From: Anaerolineae bacterium
Lineage (GTDB): Bacteria; Chloroflexota; Anaerolineae; 4572-78; J111
Length of the DNA stretch: 14,732 nt
Reading direction: 5' to 3'
Assembly: GCA_023151115.1 (NCBI GenBank)
Contig: JAKLJP010000092.1
Coordinates: 1 to 14,732 of the forward strand
Shown: positions 6,549 through 13,895 of the stretch, one piece after another
Layout of the letters: each line of letters begins with the position of its first letter
Numbering within the stretch: the stretch's first letter is position 1
Translations under genes and position numbers: made by a program
Notes under the pieces: generated by a model
The model's input: the letters and a program-made list of their open reading frames with translations, nothing else
Database searches by the model: none
What the model was told of the DNA's origin: nothing

Positions 6549-7654
6549 CCCAGCCGGTCCGGCCTGTACTTCTTGTTGACCTGGCCAAGAGTTATGGCGG
6601 CGCAGAGGTGCGCGTTTTAGCCACGGCCAAATCGCTGCACGGGCAGCACCCTTATGCAGTCGCCACGCTGGCCGGTTCTCCTTTGCACCAGCGGCTTGAA
6701 AGGGCTGGCTTAACCTCCCTGCCGGTTCCTTTTGGCCGGGCGGATGGGCGGCTGGTATTTTTTCTGGCCCACGCTATCCGCCGGGCGGGTTTTCAGGTGG
6801 TAGACGCGCACAATGTTCAATCCCAATTTTGGGGACATCTAGCCGCATTAGCGGCGGGTGTTCTTGTAAAAGTCTCAACGGTTCACAGCGCCTACAGATT
6901 TGAGCATCATGGCTCGCTCAAGGGCCGATTGTACGAGCAGGTGCTGCGGCTCAATGCCGGTTGGGGAACCCACTTTGTGGCTGTTTCCAAAACGGTTGAG
7001 AGTTATATTCAAGGGCTGGGCATTGCCCCGGACAAAATCTCGCTCATTCACAACAGTGTTTCGCCCCCGGCGCGGTCCTTGCCATCAACCGCCCTATCTT
7101 TGTTGCAATCATTGGGCTGGGAGAAAGATGTTTATATGGTGATTGTGGTGGCCCGGCTCGAGCCGGTCAAAGGGCACACTTTTTTGCTGGAAGCGTTAAG
7201 CCGGATTACCCCGGAGCGGCCTCAACTGCGCTGCCTCATTGTCGGCGAAGGTCGGACGCGAGCCGCCCTGGAAAGCCAGGTGCAAGAAGCCCGCCTGCAA
7301 GAGCGGGTCCATTTTACCGGTTTTCGGGATGATATTCCGGCCCTGTTGGGCGCCAGTGACGCTTTCTGCCTGCCTTCTCTGTCCGAGGGATTACCCTTTG
7401 CCTTGCTGGAAGCGGGCATGCAGCGTTTGCCACTGCTGGTGACCCAGGTGGGCGGCATGGCCGAACTTTTGAGGCATGGACACACCGCCTTTTTGGTCCC
7501 CCCCGCCGACCCGGCGGCGTTGGCCAGAGGGTTAAGCTGGCTGATGGATTACCCCCAAGCAGCCAGGTGTATGGGTGAAACCGCTTCAACCTATCTCCAA
7601 CAATGCTTTAGTCTCACCGAAATGCTGCGCAAAACCTTAGCAGTTTATGGGTAG
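6545..7654 (+). CDS. Glycosyltransferase family 4
   Basis: A full-length (369 residues) retaining GT-B enzyme transferring a sugar from a nucleotide donor to a glycan acceptor. The N-terminal domain has the glycine loop SYGGAEVRVL (about residues 16-25) and VDAHNVQSQFWG. The C-terminal domain has VVARLEPVKGHTFLLEAL (201-218), LIVGEGRTRAAL, VHFTGFRDD, and EGLPFALLEA with the E-x7-E pair (E281, E289), then GGMAELLRHG and LVPPADP. ATG 6545 is chosen because GGAGAGG lies about 5 nt upstream and the ATGA overlap with the previous stop implies translational coupling; the frame is open further upstream but inside the neighbouring gene. It starts the intact part of the operon and ends with TAG, 45 bp before the GT2 gene. 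The substrate cannot be told from the sequence. Confidence 0.9.
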   Translation: MTQPVRPVLLVDLAKSYGGAEVRVLATAKSLHGQHPYAVATLAGSPLHQRLERAGLTSLPVPFGRADGRLVFFLAHAIRRAGFQVVDAHNVQSQFWGHLAALAAGVLVKVSTVHSAYRFEHHGSLKGRLYEQVLRLNAGWGTHFVAVSKTVESYIQGLGIAPDKISLIHNSVSPPARSLPSTALSLLQSLGWEKDVYMVIVVARLEPVKGHTFLLEALSRITPERPQLRCLIVGEGRTRAALESQVQEARLQERVHFTGFRDDIPALLGASDAFCLPSLSEGLPFALLEAGMQRLPLLVTQVGGMAELLRHGHTAFLVPPADPAALARGLSWLMDYPQAARCMGETASTYLQQCFSLTEMLRKTLAVYG

Positions 7655-7699
7655 AAAATAGGTTATTGCAATGTTAAAAAATCTCGCAGGGAATGAAGT

Positions 7700-8893
7700 G
7701 TGATAGGTAAATTATTCTGGTTGTGTGTTGGCAGCATTATCTATACTTATGCCGGTTATCCTATCCTGCTGGCTTTGCTCGCCCGAACCCGGCCCAAGCC
7801 GCCCACTTACCCGGCCGCTGTGCCGACAGTCACCCTGCTGATTGCAGCCCACAACGAGCAGGCCGTCATTGCCGGGAAGTTGGAGAACAGCCTGGCCCTG
7901 GATTATCCCCGCGAGCGGCTGCAAATTCTGGTAGCCGCTGATGGGTCCGACGACCAAACCCCCGAAATCGTGCGGGCTTATGCCAGGCAGGGGGTCGAGT
8001 TAAGCTTTAGCCCTCCCCGGCGGGGCAAAATGGCAGCCATCAATCGAGCGATGGCCCAGGCGTGGGGCGAGCTTGTGGTATTCTCCGATGCCAACAATAT
8101 GTATGAACATTGCACCCTGCGTGAATTGGTTGCGCCCTTTGCCGATAAAACCGTTGGCGCAGTCACCGGGGCTAAATCTATTTTGCCGGGTGATGGCGCG
8201 CTGGGCGAGTCAGAGGATCTCTATTGGCGTTACGAGTCATTCATCAAAAAACAGGAAACCCGGCTGGGCTGCTGCACGGGCGTGGCCGGTGAAATTTTAG
8301 CCGTCCGGCGTGAGCTTTTTGAGTCGCCGCCGGATAACATCATCAACGACGATTTTTATCTGGCAATGTGCCTCATCCAACATGGCTATCGAGTTGTTTA
8401 CACCCCCCAGGCTCGATCTTGGGAGCGGGTGTCGCTTTCGGCAAGCGATGAGCTGACGCGGCGGGCGCGGATTGTGGCCGGGCGCTATCAGGTCATCAGC
8501 CTGGCCCCTCGGCTGCTGCCGCTGCGCCGCCCGCTGTTGGTCTGGCAGGTGGTCTCGCACAAGTTTCTGCGCCCACTGGTACCGCTAGCGATGGTCGGCG
8601 CACTGTTGGCCAATCTGGTTGCCCTCTTTCGGCCTCCCAAAGCTGGGCCGCAGACTCTACTGCGTCTGGCCACACCCTTTAACTGGATTGGTCTCAGCTT
8701 GCAGTTTTTCTTTTATGGGCTGGCTTGGCTGGGCAACTCCCTTAAACCAAAAGGCGCATGCGGCAAATTACTTTACCTGCCCTCTTTTCTGGTCAATAGT
8801 AATCTAGCCGCCCTTATTGGCTTGTACCGCAGCCTGACGAAAGGCCAAACCTCGCTGTGGCAGCGGGCGCGACGGCGTGAAACACTACCCTAA
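7700..8893 (+). CDS. Membrane glycosyltransferase family 2
   Basis: An inverting GT-A enzyme of the processive/polymerising type, anchored in the cytoplasmic membrane. One N-terminal helix (about residues 5-27) precedes the catalytic domain, which has VTLLIAAHNE (44-53), ILVAADGSDDQT (first aspartate near D81), VVFSDANNMY (SDA in the DxD position, about 129-131), GEILAVRRELF, and INDDFYLAMCLI (the ED-type catalytic aspartates, about 216-218). RRARIVAGRYQ (about 254-264) stands where polymerases have QxxRW; here the tryptophan is replaced, as in many N-acetylglucosaminyl- and fringe-like GT2 proteins. Three or four C-terminal helices follow (about 288-312, 330-350, 365-385). The GTG 7700 start follows AGGGA, about 7 nt upstream. 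It probably builds or extends the glycan with the preceding GT4; the sugar is unknown. Confidence 0.88.
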   Translation: MIGKLFWLCVGSIIYTYAGYPILLALLARTRPKPPTYPAAVPTVTLLIAAHNEQAVIAGKLENSLALDYPRERLQILVAADGSDDQTPEIVRAYARQGVELSFSPPRRGKMAAINRAMAQAWGELVVFSDANNMYEHCTLRELVAPFADKTVGAVTGAKSILPGDGALGESEDLYWRYESFIKKQETRLGCCTGVAGEILAVRRELFESPPDNIINDDFYLAMCLIQHGYRVVYTPQARSWERVSLSASDELTRRARIVAGRYQVISLAPRLLPLRRPLLVWQVVSHKFLRPLVPLAMVGALLANLVALFRPPKAGPQTLLRLATPFNWIGLSLQFFFYGLAWLGNSLKPKGACGKLLYLPSFLVNSNLAALIGLYRSLTKGQTSLWQRARRRETLP

Positions 8894-8911
8894 AAATACC
8901 AGGAGAAAAAA

Positions 8912-9223
8912 ATGACAACACACGAAAAAATTACCCAAACCGTTTTTGAGGTTATTGACGAACTCAATCAACTTTTGCCGCCGGCAGAGCAGCTTGAAAA
9001 ATCCCCCAAGACCGCTTTATTTGGACCGGCAAGCCAACTGGACTCGCTGGGACTGGTCAATTTTATAGTGATGACCGAAGAAAAAATAGAAGAACAATTT
9101 AACGGCGCGGCTATTTCACTGGCCGACAGCATGGCTTTACCGGAGGAAATCAGTCCCTTTACCAGCGTGGATAAACTGGTGAATTACCTGGCTCCTTTAG
9201 TAGAGAACGGCGCTCATGGATAA
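8912..9223 (+). CDS. Acyl carrier protein
   Basis: A 103-residue acidic helical protein with the phosphopantetheine attachment motif LDSLGLVNFIV. S45 is the expected 4'-phosphopantetheine site; a holo-ACP synthase would be supplied elsewhere. The first helix (ITQTVFEVIDELNQLL) and the later TEEKIEEQF and FTSVDKLVNYLAPL helices fit the four-helix ACP fold, with a slightly long loop before the motif. AGGAG lies 7 nt before ATG 8912. Its end overlaps the FkbH-like gene by 8 bp (the ATG of the next gene lies inside its last codons), so the two are surely translated together. This is a discrete carrier for a pathway-specific acyl group, not the fatty-acid ACP. The partner protein suggests a glyceryl or other C3 unit. 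Confidence 0.9.
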   Translation: MTTHEKITQTVFEVIDELNQLLPPAEQLEKSPKTALFGPASQLDSLGLVNFIVMTEEKIEEQFNGAAISLADSMALPEEISPFTSVDKLVNYLAPLVENGAHG

Positions 9224-10898
9224 ACAACGCCCTAGAGGTTTACTTATCTCAAATTTTAATATCAGTAACCTGGCCGGATATCTACGGCATGAGAGCGACC
9301 CACCTGGCCTCGAAATTACGGTTGCCCCGTTTGGCCAGGTGATGCCGGTGTTAATGCAATCGGACCTGGAATATGGGCAGGGCCAGCCTGATTTCGCTTT
9401 GATTTGGACCCAGCCGGAACAAATCAGCGAGTCTTTTGCGTCCCTGCTGGCCTACGAAAGTAGTTCCCTTGAGGCTATTCTGGCGGAAGTAGATGCTTAC
9501 TGTGCCCTGCTGCTGGACCTTCGCCGCCGGGTAAAATCTGTTTTTGTGCCCACCTGGGTCCTGCCTGGTTATCAGCGCGGTTGGGGCCTGCTCGATATGA
9601 AAGTTAGCTTCGGGTTGGTCCAAACCTTGCTGCGTATGAACCTCCGCCTGGCCGAAAATCTGGCCCAAGCGGCGGATATTTACCTTTTGGACGCCCAGCG
9701 ATGGGTGAGTCTAGCCGGTAAAAACGCCTTTAACCCCAAGTTATGGTACATGGGTAAAATCCCTTTTAGCAATGAAGTTTTCAGCAAAGCGGCGGCGGAT
9801 ATCAAATCAGCCTTGCGAGGCATAGACGGCCAGGCGCGAAAGCTGATTGTGCTTGATTTGGATGATACCTTGTGGGGTGGCATTGTGGGAGATGTCGGCT
9901 GGGAGAATCTGCGCCTGGGCGGGCACGACCCGCTGGGCGAGGCTTACGCCGATTTTCAGGCGGCGCTAAAGGCGCTCACCCGGCGCGGCATTTTGCTGGG
10001 GATTGTCAGCAAAAATGAGGCAGCCGTCGCCCTGGAAGCGATCCAGCGCCACCCCGAAATGGCCCTCAAATTGGAGGATTTTGCCGGCTGGAAAATAAAC
10101 TGGCAGGACAAAGCCCAAAATATCGTAGAGTTAGCGGCGGAGTTAAACTTGGGCTTGCAAGCGGTGGTCTTTATTGACGACAACCCGGTTGAGCGAGATC
10201 GAGTCAAAGCAGCTCTGCCCGAAGTGCTGGTCCCCGATTGGCCGCCGGACAAAATGAACTACAAAAGCGCGTTGCTTTGCCTCCGCTGCTTCGACAGCCC
10301 CACCGTGAGCCAGGAAGACCTGATCAAGACCCAACTCTATGTCTCTGAACGGCAACGACAGCAAATGAAACAGACCATTGGCTCGCTGGATGAATGGTTG
10401 ACGAGCTTGAATCTGGTCGTGACGGTCGAAACGCTCAATGAACTCAACCTGCCCCGCGCGGCCCAACTGCTCAACAAAACCAACCAGATGAACCTGACCA
10501 CCCGGCGTATGACCGAGTCAGAACTGGCCGAGTGGGCCAGCCAGCCCCATCATCGCTTGTGGACCTTTCGCGTGGCCGATAAATTTGGCGACGCCGGGCT
10601 AACCGGGATCGCCAGCCTGGAAGTGGAGGGCGACAGCGGCCGGATTGTGGATTTTGTCTTAAGCTGCCGGGTCATGGGTCGCCAAGTCGAGGAGACGATA
10701 CTTTACATCATTCTTAACCATGCTCAAACAGCGGGCCTGACCGAAGTTTATGCCCGGTACATTCCCACTCCCAAAAATAAACCCTGCCTGAGCTTTTTTG
10801 AGCGTGCGGCTGGGGCGGCGAACGGGGATAACCTTTTTACCTGGGAACTGAGGAGAGAATACCCCGCACCCGCGCCCGTTAAGATTAACGCGCTGTAG
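9216..10898 (+). CDS. FkbH-like HAD-IIIC protein (glyceryl-ACP forming family)
   Basis: 560 residues. The first 200 match the family's N-terminal SGNH-like domain in position. The HAD core follows: IVLDLDDTLWGGIVGD (DxDxT nucleophile D214, D216), LGIVSKNE (S265), the expected lysine near WQDKAQNI (299), and VVFIDDNPVERDRV (D321, D322). The C-terminal part has the family's GNAT-like region with LLNKTNQMNLTTRR, KFGDAGLTG and SCRVMGRQVEETIL. Characterised members take D-1,3-bisphosphoglycerate, dephosphorylate it and load glycerate onto an ACP as a thioester. Here the partner ACP overlaps it by 8 bp. The FkbG/I/K genes that turn glyceryl-ACP into methoxymalonyl-ACP are absent, so the group probably stays glyceryl or is altered by the downstream genes. 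That is inference. It ends in TAG, which is part of the next gene's TAGGAG ribosome binding site. Confidence 0.88.
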   Translation: MDKQRPRGLLISNFNISNLAGYLRHESDPPGLEITVAPFGQVMPVLMQSDLEYGQGQPDFALIWTQPEQISESFASLLAYESSSLEAILAEVDAYCALLLDLRRRVKSVFVPTWVLPGYQRGWGLLDMKVSFGLVQTLLRMNLRLAENLAQAADIYLLDAQRWVSLAGKNAFNPKLWYMGKIPFSNEVFSKAAADIKSALRGIDGQARKLIVLDLDDTLWGGIVGDVGWENLRLGGHDPLGEAYADFQAALKALTRRGILLGIVSKNEAAVALEAIQRHPEMALKLEDFAGWKINWQDKAQNIVELAAELNLGLQAVVFIDDNPVERDRVKAALPEVLVPDWPPDKMNYKSALLCLRCFDSPTVSQEDLIKTQLYVSERQRQQMKQTIGSLDEWLTSLNLVVTVETLNELNLPRAAQLLNKTNQMNLTTRRMTESELAEWASQPHHRLWTFRVADKFGDAGLTGIASLEVEGDSGRIVDFVLSCRVMGRQVEETILYIILNHAQTAGLTEVYARYIPTPKNKPCLSFFERAAGAANGDNLFTWELRREYPAPAPVKINAL

Positions 10899-10910
10899 GA
10901 GAAAAATATT

Positions 10911-11321
10911 ATGCTTGAACTCAACATGTTTGGCGATGGCGCCGTTTTTGATCACGTGGGCCTGGCTGTTCGATCTATCGAAGCTACGCTTGACGGAAAC
11001 GATGAGGCAACAATTTTTGATGATAACATTCAAAAAGTTTCGGTGGCTTTTATCCGTATGAACGGTATAAAAGTAGAGCTGATTGAACCCCTGGGCGAGA
11101 AAACGCCGGTTGCGTTAAGTCTAAAAAAGGGCCAGCAGTTGGTTCATCTCTGTTTTCGTGTGCCAGACATCGAAGCGGCCATTGAAAAGGGACGAGAGCA
11201 TGGATTTCACTGTATTGCCCGGCCCGTGCCGGCCGTTGCCTTTGGCTGCCGGCGCATCGCCTGGCTTTTTAGCCGCGTCTATGGGCTGGTTGAAATTGTG
11301 GAGATGGAACGGCATGGCTGA
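10911..11321 (+). CDS. VOC-family protein (methylmalonyl-CoA epimerase / glyoxalase-like)
   Basis: 136 residues, a typical length for a two-module VOC protein. The expected metal-ligand positions are all filled: FDHVGLAV (H15), KVELIEP (E56), LVHLCFRV (H79) and LVEIVEM (E128). The pattern is closest to methylmalonyl-CoA epimerase, which inverts the alpha carbon of a CoA- or ACP-bound acyl group, but the substrate cannot be read from sequence. AGGAG (in TAGGAG) sits about 10 nt before ATG 10911, and the gene's stop overlaps the next start by 8 bp. Next to an ACP and an FkbH-like loader, a role in epimerising or otherwise modifying the ACP-bound acyl unit is a reasonable inference. A lyase or isomerase activity is equally possible. 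Confidence 0.85.
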   Translation: MLELNMFGDGAVFDHVGLAVRSIEATLDGNDEATIFDDNIQKVSVAFIRMNGIKVELIEPLGEKTPVALSLKKGQQLVHLCFRVPDIEAAIEKGREHGFHCIARPVPAVAFGCRRIAWLFSRVYGLVEIVEMERHG

Positions 11322-12390
11322 ACTTTTCACCGTTACGCCGGCAGATTATCACGCAGCCGCTTCCTTTTTGGCCGGTTTTCAGACCGAGACGGAGAGCCAA
11401 GCGCTTTGGCTGAGTCACTTTCAATTTTGGTGGGATGACAATCCCGCTTTTTCAAATGGTGTTGAACGAGGCTGGCTGTTACGCGAAGAGGGTCAAATAG
11501 TGGGGTTTTTGGGCAGTATTCCTACCTGCTTTCAACTCGGCGGCCAGAGTTTGACGGTTTTCAACTCTACCACCTGGCGCGTTTTGCCTCAGGCCAGGCA
11601 GCAAAGTATGAATCTGCTTTCCCGGTTGTTAAGCGCGGCTAAACATTCAATCGTCTTCAACACGACCCCCAATGAGGAGGTGACCAAAATTCTCAAAGCC
11701 CTCAAATTCCATCCCATTCCCGGTTTAGCAGAAGACCACCGGAGTATAGCGATTATCAACTTTGAAAAAGTTTTTCTCTCAAAACTGGGCCGCCGTCTGC
11801 CCTGGAAAATTCTGGCCAAAACTTCCGGGCCACTCCTGCACCTTCTCCAGCAGTTTCGGCTTAGAAATTTGGCAAATTCTAATCCTCTCCGGGTGCAGCA
11901 AATCTCTCAAGCGGACACAACTTTCGACCAACTCTGGTTAAGAACCAGGGATTTGTACCTTAACACCAACCTGCGCACCGCCGACATCATCAACTGGTAC
12001 TGTTTCAAGAATAAAAATCTTGAGAAAACAGCCCTCGGCTGCTATAAAAACGACCAACTCTTTGGCTACGCTCTTTTTGAAACCAAGTTTAGTAACCGCC
12101 ACCAGCTTAATATTTTGGAATGTCTTGATTTATGGATTGATCCTGCCGAGAGTAGGGTTGTTGAGGCCCTGGTCGAGGCTGCCCTTAACTACGCCCGAAA
12201 GCATGCCATAGAGTTGGTCTCTTTTCCCCACTTCAACACCCCTCTCGATCAATACCTGAGCCGGTTAGGCTTGTTCCAAACTAAGTTTGAGCGGAATGAA
12301 TACTTAAAAGCCAGCCCTCAGCTTGCCCGCCAGTTAACTCCGGAAAACTCTTACTTTGTAGGTCTTCAAGGGGACACCGGATTGGCTTAA
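11314..12390 (+). CDS. GNAT-type acyltransferase
   Basis: 358 residues. ATG 11314 is chosen because MAELFTVTPADY begins the conserved part, GGAGATGG lies just upstream, and it overlaps the VOC stop by 8 bp; the frame is open further upstream but only within the VOC gene. The N-terminal half looks like a GNAT fold: FFWDDNP-like region (about residues 45-52), GWLLREEGQIVGFLGSIPT (beta strands 3-4), STTWRVLPQARQQSMNLLSRLL (the CoA/pantetheine-loop and helix position) and VFNTTPNEEVTKILKALKF. A second, GNAT-like half contains LFGYALFETKF and LECLDLWIDPAE. The protein could move an acyl group from ACP or CoA to an amino or hydroxyl group of a sugar. Its place at the end of the ACP-FkbH-VOC run makes it the candidate transfer enzyme of the cassette. 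Its stop is 6 bp from the converging downstream gene. Confidence 0.8.
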   Translation: MAELFTVTPADYHAAASFLAGFQTETESQALWLSHFQFWWDDNPAFSNGVERGWLLREEGQIVGFLGSIPTCFQLGGQSLTVFNSTTWRVLPQARQQSMNLLSRLLSAAKHSIVFNTTPNEEVTKILKALKFHPIPGLAEDHRSIAIINFEKVFLSKLGRRLPWKILAKTSGPLLHLLQQFRLRNLANSNPLRVQQISQADTTFDQLWLRTRDLYLNTNLRTADIINWYCFKNKNLEKTALGCYKNDQLFGYALFETKFSNRHQLNILECLDLWIDPAESRVVEALVEAALNYARKHAIELVSFPHFNTPLDQYLSRLGLFQTKFERNEYLKASPQLARQLTPENSYFVGLQGDTGLA

Positions 12391-12396
12391 TTGGAC

Positions 12397-13545
12397 TTAT
12401 CCCTTTGAAATAAGGGGCAAAAAGGTGGTCGAATTATTAGAACTCGACGAGGGCAGTACATTTATCGTGCCGACCAGATAACGTCCCTGCGCGTCTCGGT
12501 TGGGGAAGGCCAGATTAATAGGCTGGCCGGTGCGCCGGTTGATAATAGCCACTCGAATGGTATAAGCACCGGAGCGCACAGTCGAGGGAAGCTGGAGCGT
12601 CTGGTTAACCGCCTGTTGGGGGGACGAACCGGGTAAAGGATCAGCCGGCATCCAGGCGGCAATATTGGCGTTGATCGGCCAATCCCGGATAACATCAGCA
12701 CGCCGACCAGCCACATAGCGCAGGGATTGTTGGATACCGGCATAAGGCATCAGCAGTTGGGTCTTTTGGAAACCCGGATAGTTGTAGGAAACTGATTGAG
12801 TCTGGCTGCTGGCATTCCGGCATTGCACCGAACCGGAGCCGCCAATAAACATATCGGCCAGGCGGCGGCGAGCCTGGGAGTCGAGGCTGCCCTCTTCGAC
12901 ATTGGTTTGTTCCTGCCAGCTCCACTCGTTGAAGTTTCCGTAGCCGGAAATATCTATGAAAGCAAGGGTCGGGTTACCATCGTACTTTTTACGCATGGCT
13001 TCAACAAATTTAGCCCATTGAGCCTGGTAAACACAGTTACTATAATCCGGCTCGCCGCTGGGCAGAATAACCGCGCCTTTGCTTAGCACCCACTGCGGCG
13101 TCTGATGCCCTCCCCATTGTTCACCGCGCATGGTATAGATACGAAAAGAAAGTTGTTTACCCTGGCTTGCCATTTTCTGGATATCGGCGTCCACCGCCGA
13201 CCAGTTAAAACTGTTTTCAGCCGGGTTTTGATCCTGCCAGCTATATTGAGATCGGCGATAGGCGGTTGTTTCAGGCAGCGAGGGATTATCAAGCGTTTGG
13301 GTCTCTTGCCAGCCCATTCCCGGGTTGGCTAAATAGTCATCCAGGGGAACAAAAGTTGCCATCGTATCAAGAGCGGTTTCGACAGCCGCCGGTGGGGAGG
13401 GTAGGGGAGTAGCAGTCTCAGGAGCAGGTTCAGGCGTAACGGCCCGGAGGGCAGAGGGAGCAGCTATAGAATAAGTTAAAGCAACTAAGAGCAGCGGGAG
13501 TAACCAAAGCAAGAGGCGATAACGGGTCTTTAAATGGCGTGTCAT
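12397..13545 (-). CDS. Secreted DUF4832-like (TIM-barrel glycoside-hydrolase-like) protein, probably internally deleted
   Basis: 382 residues. The signal peptide is LLLWLLPLLLVALTYSIAA (about residues 12-30), then a Pro/Thr/Ala-rich linker. The barrel begins with NPGMGWQETQTLDN, the hallmark NPG-x-G-W/F start of DUF4832-type proteins. SFRIYTMRGE, TLAFIDISGYGNFNEWSWQ (position of the first acidic residue of a barrel hydrolase) and AQWAKFVEAMRKKYDGNP follow. The C-terminus AYTIRVAIINRRTGQPINLAF matches the family's final beta domain. The middle jumps from GRRADVIRDW straight to PINANIAAWMPADPLPG, and the protein is shorter than the 450-550 residues I expect, so an in-frame deletion near 12665-12695 is likely. 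It ends SSSSNNSTTFLPLISKG, a serine-rich spacer plus a hydrophobic LPLI-K tail seen on Chloroflexi exported proteins. The ribosome binding site is weak. Confidence 0.75.
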   Translation of the reverse strand: MTRHLKTRYRLLLWLLPLLLVALTYSIAAPSALRAVTPEPAPETATPLPSPPAAVETALDTMATFVPLDDYLANPGMGWQETQTLDNPSLPETTAYRRSQYSWQDQNPAENSFNWSAVDADIQKMASQGKQLSFRIYTMRGEQWGGHQTPQWVLSKGAVILPSGEPDYSNCVYQAQWAKFVEAMRKKYDGNPTLAFIDISGYGNFNEWSWQEQTNVEEGSLDSQARRRLADMFIGGSGSVQCRNASSQTQSVSYNYPGFQKTQLLMPYAGIQQSLRYVAGRRADVIRDWPINANIAAWMPADPLPGSSPQQAVNQTLQLPSTVRSGAYTIRVAIINRRTGQPINLAFPNRDAQGRYLVGTINVLPSSSSNNSTTFLPLISKG

Positions 13546-13558
13546 GATTCTTCAACTA

Positions 13559-13649
13559 AGAGCCTATCTGAAAAAGGGTAGGTTGGCATCCCTATGCCAG
13601 CCGGTGACGCATAGGGATGCGTCACTACGGGGTTATTCAGACAGGCTCT
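13559..13649. repeat. 91-bp cruciform-type palindromic element
   Basis: The outer arms AGAGCCTATCTGAA (13559-13572) and TTCAGACAGGCTCT (13636-13649) pair with one mismatch. Inside are two separate hairpins: TGGCAT-CCCT-ATGCCA (13584-13599) and GTGACGCAT-AGGG-ATGCGTCAC (about 13604-13625). Their loops are complementary (CCCT/AGGG), because GCATCCCTATGC and GCATAGGGATGC are perfect reverse complements. It lies 14 bp upstream of the start codon of the secreted minus-strand protein, in its leader. No coding sequence is present. Confidence 0.8.
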
Positions 13650-13730
13650 AAACGGGTGATGTAGACCAGACTATCATAACCCATTAGAGCTATCCTCGTC
13701 ATCACTCTAACAGAAGATTTTTATACATAA

Positions 13731-13757
13731 AAAAGACCGATAGAGTTATCGGCCTTT
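13731..13757. terminator. Bidirectional intrinsic terminator
   Basis: CCGATA (13737-13742) pairs with TATCGG (13747-13752) across GAGT. The stem is extended by AAAAG/CTTTT around one mismatch, with an A-run on one side and a T-run (13755-13759) on the other, so it can stop transcription in both directions. On the minus strand it lies downstream of the GT9 pseudogene and the LuxR relic. On the plus strand it would stop readthrough past the 12390 gene. Confidence 0.7.
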
Positions 13758-13792
13758 TTACCCATATATTTTTAGTCCTTTGGTACAGGGTG

Positions 13793-13870
13793 TTAATTCA
13801 GTTTGATAAGCTGCTCCTTGAGCACCAGCAAAATAAGCTCCGTACGGCTCTCGACGCCCAGTTTGGTCAC
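13793..13870 (-). pseudogene. C-terminal relic of a LuxR-type HTH regulator
   Basis: On the minus strand the 3' end of a frame reads VTKLGVESRTELILLVLKEQLIKLN then TAA (13793-13795). KLGVxSRTEL-x-LLAL-x(3)-L is the standard end of the LuxR/GerE helix-turn-helix: the end of the recognition helix and the last helix. Upstream the frame hits a TGA within a few codons, so the rest of the regulator is gone. It lies 25 bp beyond the GT9 stop and before the terminator. Too short to function; it marks a further lost gene. Confidence 0.55.
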
Positions 13871-13895
13871 TCCTCAATTCGCCAGAGTTCAGTTT

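Noticed and set aside
10659..11033. 124-codon minus-strand frame across the FkbH/VOC boundary
   Set aside because: Lies opposite two well-supported overlapping operon genes and has no recognisable motif.
12401..12416. CCCTT...AAGGG hairpin as a terminator between convergent genes
   Set aside because: Only 5 bp of stem, no T-run, and located inside the coding end of the minus-strand gene.
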